Positions 59,391 through 64,000 of a stretch of DNA of 64,000 nucleotides are shown here, piece after piece (the stretch's first letter is position 1; every line of letters starts with the position of its first letter). The DNA lies in NCBI GenBank assembly GCA_038749025.1, contig JBCDIL010000010.1, forward strand, positions 60,870 to 124,869, in the 5' to 3' direction. The position numbers and the translations under genes are program-made. This stretch comes from JBCAXA01 sp038749025 (lineage in GTDB: Bacteria > Pseudomonadota > Gammaproteobacteria > Steroidobacterales > Woeseiaceae). The notes under the pieces were generated by a model. The model did not search any database, had not been told where the DNA came from, and worked only from the letters and a program-made list of their open reading frames with translations.

Positions 59391-59798
59391 TTGCAACCGA
59401 CTCTCGGACAACGGCGCTTCGCCATGTTCAGCCTCGTCATGGCGTTTCTACACTTCGCATTGGAAACTGCCGTGCACGTTAAGTGGGGTCAGTTTTTGCC
59501 GATGCTCATCGTCGATTACATCGCTGTCGCGTTAGTGGTTGGCGGTGCGATGGGTCTGTTGCGTTGGAATTGGGGACCCGGTTTGTTATGCGGCGCCTGG
59601 GGATTCGAGTTTTGCTTGAACTACCGGACGTTCTTTAGCCGTATGCCATCGATCTTGGAAGGCACAGCGAATGATGTAACGCTCTACACAGCATACGTTC
59701 TGGGTACGCTGTTGTTTTTGTCCATACCGGTGTTTACGTACTCCGTGGTGTTATGCGTGCGTCACCACAGAACCTTGCTTAACCGACAGGGAAAGTAA
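59391..59798 (+). CDS. four-helix membrane protein
   Basis: 135 residues from TTG 59391, preceded by GAGGTAAC. Hydrophobic helices near 12-28, 33-55, 58-74 and 98-122, basic C-terminus (RHHRTLLNRQGK). No family recognised. The next gene starts after 3 bases. Confidence 0.65.
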   Translation: MQPTLGQRRFAMFSLVMAFLHFALETAVHVKWGQFLPMLIVDYIAVALVVGGAMGLLRWNWGPGLLCGAWGFEFCLNYRTFFSRMPSILEGTANDVTLYTAYVLGTLLFLSIPVFTYSVVLCVRHHRTLLNRQGK

Positions 59799-59801
59799 GC
59801 T

Positions 59802-60194
59802 GTGCTTGAGTTTTTATTGATAATGGGTATCGGGGAGTTGCGCTGCGACCCCAGTGAGATGCCTGCCGCCGTTGCATCAAGCTTTATTGAGGTCATGGAA
59901 GAAGGGATCTACCTGCGTTCGTTTGAACGGATTGTTCTGAAAAGCTGTATCAATGACAAGCGCGAGTACTGGGTTAACTCCGACTCTCTTCTACAGCTGT
60001 TTAGCGACAACTACACGTCTATCGTGCAAGCTGACTCGCAGCTGCACGTTACCGTAAAGGCGAAGGTCAGTCCGGAGGGCAGATACGGCCACATGGGGCG
60101 ATATCGGTTCTGCTTGACCGACGTAACCGTTATGTCTTTCCGGTTAGTCTCAACCGAATTCGCTAACGAAAAACGTTGTGGTCGCCGCCGGTAA
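59802..60194 (+). CDS. conserved protein of unknown function
   Basis: 130 residues, GTG start, 3 bases after the membrane protein stop. Alpha/beta composition (GEGIYLRSFERIVLKSCINDKREYWVNSDSLL; LHVTVKAKVSPEGRYGHMGRYRFCLTDVTV). No membrane or signal segment. Ends 21 bases before the convergent lipoprotein gene. Confidence 0.65.
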   Translation: MLEFLLIMGIGELRCDPSEMPAAVASSFIEVMEEGIYLRSFERIVLKSCINDKREYWVNSDSLLQLFSDNYTSIVQADSQLHVTVKAKVSPEGRYGHMGRYRFCLTDVTVMSFRLVSTEFANEKRCGRRR

Positions 60195-60215
60195 GATAAG
60201 CACAGCGCTCTTCAT

Positions 60216-62213
60216 TCACCTCACCTTGCACCGCTTGTCATAGCGCCGCATCTGTGTGGCAAAGCTTGTCCCAAATAGATCGGCGACCTGCTCTCGACTC
60301 GGCTTATTGAAGTTCGCGTTGAACTCTTGTCGGAAAGTGGCATACGACGCACAAGCATTTTTTCGTCCAGTCTCGGAGCGCGTTTGCGACGCGACATAGT
60401 TGGTACGCTGAAACAACTCTGCGACCGTCGCCTGCAGGTTGTTACCTGCTGCCTCAAACGCGATATGGGCGAGTAGGTAATACTGCGACGCGCCTAGCGT
60501 CGAAAAACGCTCGTTGGTTTCATCGCCTAAGCGGATGAAGTAGTCGCCGGCAGCGGCCGGTGGCAACATCATCGACACGGCGTAACCGAGCGGTACCTGG
60601 GCAGCGACGTGATGACGGCCAATCTCGCTGATTAACGCGAACATCCCTTGTGCGTCGAACGGTGCGGCATTGACGGTGTAGCGAGTTACCGTGCCGTCCC
60701 ACGCCGTACGCTCGTAGCTGTACGGTACGAAGTTAACAATCTCGCGAACGTTGTCGCGGCTCTCTTCGTTAGCCAGCCCATTGTTGGCAAGGATGATTCC
60801 CACTGATGCCAACCGCACTTCGCCCGCCATCAAGGCCAGCGAAGCGGCGCTGTCGTAGTCGCCCTGGTAGTCAGCCATACTAGCAGCGGCGACCAACACA
60901 GTGGCCCCGCGCGACAACATCGTGGTGTTGGGGGTATTGGCGAGGTAGTAGCGACCGATATTGGCAAGCGCTTGAACAACACCGGTGTGATCGCCGATGG
61001 CAATTTTTGCATCAAGCGCAACCATCAAACGACGAACAAGATCGCGTGACGGTACGTTGCCGTTGCGAAGAATCTCTGTAAACAACGTATCGTAGATGTA
61101 CAGTGGCTCGGCGATCGCGTCCAGCGTCACGCGTTCCTGCAGGACTTTCTGTTTGGCAAGCATGGTCGCGGCCGCAGTTTCATCGACAGCGTTAGGTGTT
61201 GGTAGGAAGCGAAGGTAGTAATAGTTATCGGGTTTTTCTGCGGGCTGCGGTTGCCCGTGGCGTAACAGACTCTTCGCTAAGTCAATCTGCTGAGTAACGC
61301 GCTCGTAGATGGCCGAGTCTGTGATCCCCATTCCGGTTGTCCATTCGGAGGTTGTTGTTGCCCCTTGGCAAATCGTCGCTTGCCGAACATAGGGGGATGC
61401 ACGACCGTTGTTCAGATCTCGTTGCATCGCCGGCACATAAAGACCGATGTCGTCGTCGATGAGCGATTGATCGTAGCCCCGCGAGCCGCCCGCCTCGTAG
61501 ACTCCGTTGCCGAAGCGAATAGCCGCCTCAGTCGCCGCCGCCGTGTCCTGTCGACTGGCCTCCAGGTGTTTAGCATGCCACCGCGTTAGCAGATAGCACT
61601 GGGCGTTAAAGTAGTAGACAGAGTCTTGTACGGCCGGTTTGTCCTTGCCGGTCTCTATTGCAGCAACAATTGCGTCGGGCGCCAGCGCCGACTCCTCAAC
61701 CACAGCGTAGTAACCTGGCACGTAGGTCTTCGGATCCATAACCCGCAGCATCGAGTCGTAAACACCACGCTCCGGATCCGGTAGCCCATCCAGGACCGCC
61801 AAGCGACGCTCGTGCTCACAGTCGACGTCACCGTAAGGATGTCGTGCGCGGTCCGCGCAAACGAGTCGACCCGCCGAATCAACAATCGCCACCAATTGGT
61901 AGTCTAGACTGCCCGCATCACGCACCAGACCGAACGTGGTAATCGCCGTAGCAGCCGCCAACGCGCGACTGTTCGGCGCCGTTTTATACCCGAAATACAG
62001 GACCTTGGTGCCCTTGGGGCCGGGTCGTTCCCAACTGGGCGTACCAAAGGTCTCGCGTAGCTTAGCGTCGCTCCAGCCCGGCAATGGCTTCGCACTCGCC
62101 GGTACGCCAACGCCGGGAATGGCCGTACAGCCACCGACAGCAACCAGCAACATCAGACAAGCCAGCGAAACAAGGTGGTGCAGGGTTGGGTTGGGTCGGT
62201 GGGTACGAACCAT
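60216..62213 (-). CDS. large lipoprotein of unknown function
   Basis: 665 residues with a lipobox (LMLLVAVGGC, Cys 29). N-terminal about 100 residues resemble a small outer-membrane-assembly-like module (WSDAKLRETFGTPSWERPGPKGTKVLYFGYK). The rest is a long helical, Ala/Tyr-rich region with repeated NNGxAN and AEPLYIYDTL elements. No enzyme motif is seen. Good ribosome-binding site (GGAG) before the start. Confidence 0.82.
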   Translation of the reverse strand: MVRTHRPNPTLHHLVSLACLMLLVAVGGCTAIPGVGVPASAKPLPGWSDAKLRETFGTPSWERPGPKGTKVLYFGYKTAPNSRALAAATAITTFGLVRDAGSLDYQLVAIVDSAGRLVCADRARHPYGDVDCEHERRLAVLDGLPDPERGVYDSMLRVMDPKTYVPGYYAVVEESALAPDAIVAAIETGKDKPAVQDSVYYFNAQCYLLTRWHAKHLEASRQDTAAATEAAIRFGNGVYEAGGSRGYDQSLIDDDIGLYVPAMQRDLNNGRASPYVRQATICQGATTTSEWTTGMGITDSAIYERVTQQIDLAKSLLRHGQPQPAEKPDNYYYLRFLPTPNAVDETAAATMLAKQKVLQERVTLDAIAEPLYIYDTLFTEILRNGNVPSRDLVRRLMVALDAKIAIGDHTGVVQALANIGRYYLANTPNTTMLSRGATVLVAAASMADYQGDYDSAASLALMAGEVRLASVGIILANNGLANEESRDNVREIVNFVPYSYERTAWDGTVTRYTVNAAPFDAQGMFALISEIGRHHVAAQVPLGYAVSMMLPPAAAGDYFIRLGDETNERFSTLGASQYYLLAHIAFEAAGNNLQATVAELFQRTNYVASQTRSETGRKNACASYATFRQEFNANFNKPSREQVADLFGTSFATQMRRYDKRCKVR

Positions 62214-62447
62214 GAGCGATCTCCTTGCAGCGATTCGGAGGGCAAGAGCGACGTCGTCACGATGCAGGATGTGCTCGGTTCGCGGTTTGAAGAACGTCTT
62301 AAGAACAGTTTAAGCCGTCAGAATGATCGCGTTTTTCTGGCGCACGCCGAACCTGTCGAATAAATGCGCAGATGTGGCAGACGTAGTCATCGCGCTCGGA
62401 CGACGCTATCGTTACGACTTCGCGGATGGGGGGTCCCTGGAGTATCG

Positions 62448-63587
62448 ATGCGGCGTGATACAGAAACGGCTCTGGTGAAAGAGCTATTGGGTCTAAAGGC
62501 TGAAAAATCGGCCTTTTTGGAAGATGGCGTACCTCCGAGCCCGGTGCGTATTTACACCGATCAGGCGCACTTTGACGCCGAACGTGTCGATTTAATGCGC
62601 AAACTCCCGCTGCCTGCCGCCCACTCCAGCGAGCTCGACCAAGCCAATGGTTTTTTGACTCGCCAATTGGCGGGTCTACCGCTGTTGCTGACACGGGACG
62701 CGCATGGACACGCACACGCGTTCCTGAACGTTTGCCGGCACCGCGGTACTCGGTTAGTGGACGATGCCGCCGGTTGCCGCGCGCGCTTCACGTGCCCCTA
62801 CCACGCCTGGACATGGAATAACGAAGGCGAACTAAAGAGCGTGCCGCATGAGGGGCTGGGTTTTCCTGACCTAGATCGCGATCAGTTTCAGTTGGTTCGT
62901 CTCGGCTGCCTGGAACGGTATGGATGGCTGTGGGTAACGAGCGATGGCGAAACCCCGGACGTCGATGCGTTTCTCGGTGACCTAGTCGCTGATTTTGAGG
63001 GCTTGGATGCTGCCAATCACCGTGTCGTTCACACCGACGTCGAAGAGCGCGATCTGAATTGGAAGATTCTCATCGAAGGCGGGCTAGAGGCCTACCATTT
63101 TCGGGTCGCGCATAGGAAAACGATTGGGCCATTTTTCGAGGACAATCTGTCGTCGTACCGAACCATCGGTCCCCATTTACGGTCGATTTTGGCACGCCGA
63201 ACGATGCCCGACCTAGCCGAGACACCTGAAAACACATGGCGGCTGCGGGATCACGCGCAAGTGCTGTACACGATCATGCCGACAACGCAGTTGTTGGTGC
63301 AGTCCGATCATATCGCGTGTTTGCAGCTAGAGCCGTTGGGGCCGGGTAGAACGCGAATCCGATCGAGCACATTAGCCCCGGCCGACCGGCTAGAATCCGA
63401 CGACGATATCGAGCATTGGGTGAAGAACCACACGATCCTCATGGATACGATTCGTGAGGACTTTACGATTGGAGAGAGTATTCAGTCGGGTCTGAATTCG
63501 GGTGCGAACCAGCAGTTGACGTTCGGTCGGTTCGAAGGGGCGCTAGCGGCGTTCAATCGGTTGGTGGCTGAGCAGATGGCAGGGTAG
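62448..63587 (+). CDS. Rieske non-heme iron oxygenase, alpha subunit
   Basis: 379 residues from ATG 62448; 28 extra codons upstream are Arg-rich and unlikely. The Rieske cluster motif is CRHRG...CPYHAW (Cys and His about 96-118), and the catalytic iron motif is IEGGLEAYHFRVAH (about 212-225), with later Asp-containing HxxxxH region. It belongs to the ring-hydroxylating dioxygenase superfamily (choline-monooxygenase or Rieske-type). No reductase or ferredoxin gene is visible within the window. Confidence 0.9.
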   Translation: MRRDTETALVKELLGLKAEKSAFLEDGVPPSPVRIYTDQAHFDAERVDLMRKLPLPAAHSSELDQANGFLTRQLAGLPLLLTRDAHGHAHAFLNVCRHRGTRLVDDAAGCRARFTCPYHAWTWNNEGELKSVPHEGLGFPDLDRDQFQLVRLGCLERYGWLWVTSDGETPDVDAFLGDLVADFEGLDAANHRVVHTDVEERDLNWKILIEGGLEAYHFRVAHRKTIGPFFEDNLSSYRTIGPHLRSILARRTMPDLAETPENTWRLRDHAQVLYTIMPTTQLLVQSDHIACLQLEPLGPGRTRIRSSTLAPADRLESDDDIEHWVKNHTILMDTIREDFTIGESIQSGLNSGANQQLTFGRFEGALAAFNRLVAEQMAG

Positions 63588-63617
63588 TGAGCTAAGGCCG
63601 CGCAGTCGATGAACGAA

Positions 63618-63773
63618 GATGTGGGAGGGCCTTCTCGGCCCGATGACAACAGCGTCGCTGTCGGCCGCGAACGTCATCGCGGCGGGGTGAAACCCGGGAA
63701 CGCCGAAGCACTGCTTCGGCCGGGTTGAACGCGGCGAGCCTACCGGCGAGTCGCCTTGGGCCGCTCCCACATC
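63618..63773. repeat. BIME/REP unit (long variant)
   Basis: Bounded by GATGTGGGAG and CTCCCACATC, 156 bases. The left hairpin is present but the centre contains an extra GC-rich palindrome (CGAAGCACTGCTTCG). The other units are 85 bases. Confidence 0.75.
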
Positions 63774-63799
63774 GGGGTTTGGCGCCGTCGATAGTCGAA

Positions 63800-63884
63800 G
63801 ATGTGGGAGGCCCGTCTCGGGCCGATGACAACAGCGTCGCTGTCAGCCGCGGACTTCATCGCGGCGAGACGCCGCTCCCACATC
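63800..63884. repeat. BIME/REP unit
   Basis: 85 bases bounded by GATGTGGGAG and CTCCCACATC, with left hairpin GGCCCGTCTCGGGCC and right hairpin GCGGCGAGACGCCGC. Same unit as at 58246, with the left stem changed by a compensating pair (GGGCC to GGCCC). Confidence 0.85.
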
Positions 63885-63927
63885 CTTAGCACCTCCATCG
63901 AGGAAGTAACCGGCAATGCCAAACGAA

Positions 63928-64000
63928 GATGTGGGAGGCCCGTCTCGGGCCGATGACAGCAGCGTCGCTGTCAGCCGCGGACTTCATCGCGGCGAGACGC
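63928..64000. repeat. BIME/REP unit (cut by window end)
   Basis: Begins GATGTGGGAGGCCC and runs beyond the last base. By the 85-bp unit length it should end near 64012. Confidence 0.8.

Noticed and set aside
62175..62363. Plus-strand frame of 62 codons between the lipoprotein and Rieske genes
   Set aside because: It begins inside the minus-strand lipoprotein gene and its composition and lack of a ribosome-binding site do not support coding.

Overview
The window looks like a chromosomal segment of a free-living, GC-rich Gammaproteobacterium. This is an inference from UvrD and TrkA/TrkH with gammaproteobacterial-style motifs, a TRAP transporter pair, many lipoproteins and REP/BIME palindromes of the Pseudomonas/Xanthomonas type. 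I cannot name the genus. No tRNA, rRNA or CRISPR array was seen.

Region 1 (1-20 kb) is core-like. It holds the 3' end of an M23 peptidase/SH3 gene, uvrD, and a tight trkA-trkH-dctQ-dctM run. Next comes a minus-strand operon in which two beta-lactamase-fold serine hydrolases flank a membrane protein, an ECF sigma factor and a likely anti-sigma factor. A MocR-type regulator is divergent from an exported DUF885 peptidase that overlaps a TRASH/YHS-DinB fusion. A further run holds a GNAT, a lipoprotein and a third serine hydrolase.

Region 2 (20-50 kb) is accessory DNA. Every intact gene is on the plus strand, most are short single genes, and base composition is visibly more AT-rich in its first part. 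It opens with a HEPN-domain protein, a stub of a NYN-nuclease gene and a DUF2971 protein. From about 22.78 to 33.33 kb there is an integron cassette array. About eleven attC sites (R'' xxxTAAC ... R' GTTAxxx, several with near-identical 98-99 bp bodies) separate small cassette genes. No integrase gene is visible, so it is either a CALIN or the distal part of a chromosomal integron. Several attC sites and cassettes are decayed, including a SEC-C gene with two frameshifts. From 33 to 50 kb there are more single genes of cassette-like character but without attC sites I can recognise: two MAPEG proteins, methyltransferase, ArsR/SRPBCC pair, SMI1-like, ADP-ribosylglycohydrolase, DUF4291, SGNH hydrolase, DUF6174, DUF2262, DUF1295 and GNAT. 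Remnants of duplicated genes lie among them. Two exported intradiol-dioxygenase-like paralogs (31.9 and 44.6 kb) keep the His pair but lack both expected Tyr iron ligands.

Region 3 (50-64 kb) returns to core-like genes. A HupE/UreJ-like permease, an exported adenine-deaminase-like amidohydrolase and a cytochrome-b-like membrane protein lie on the minus strand, divergent from an Rrf2 regulator across a perfect palindrome. Next come a methyltransferase, a membrane protein with a small Lys-rich gene overlapping it in another frame, a Sel1-repeat protein, a DUF3806 gene and a 609-bp tandem duplication that made two membrane-protein paralogs. The end holds BIME repeats, an Ntn-hydrolase (HslV-like) protein, a large lipoprotein, a Rieske oxygenase and more BIMEs running off the window.

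Most interesting items: the integrase-less cassette array; the out-of-frame overlapping gene at 55.75 kb with its own Shine-Dalgarno; a probably leaderless ArsR gene whose operator covers its start codon; a decaying 57-61 codon gene family at 36.7 and 38.1 kb; the Tyr-less dioxygenase-like pair; and the ECF sigma/serine-hydrolase operon.
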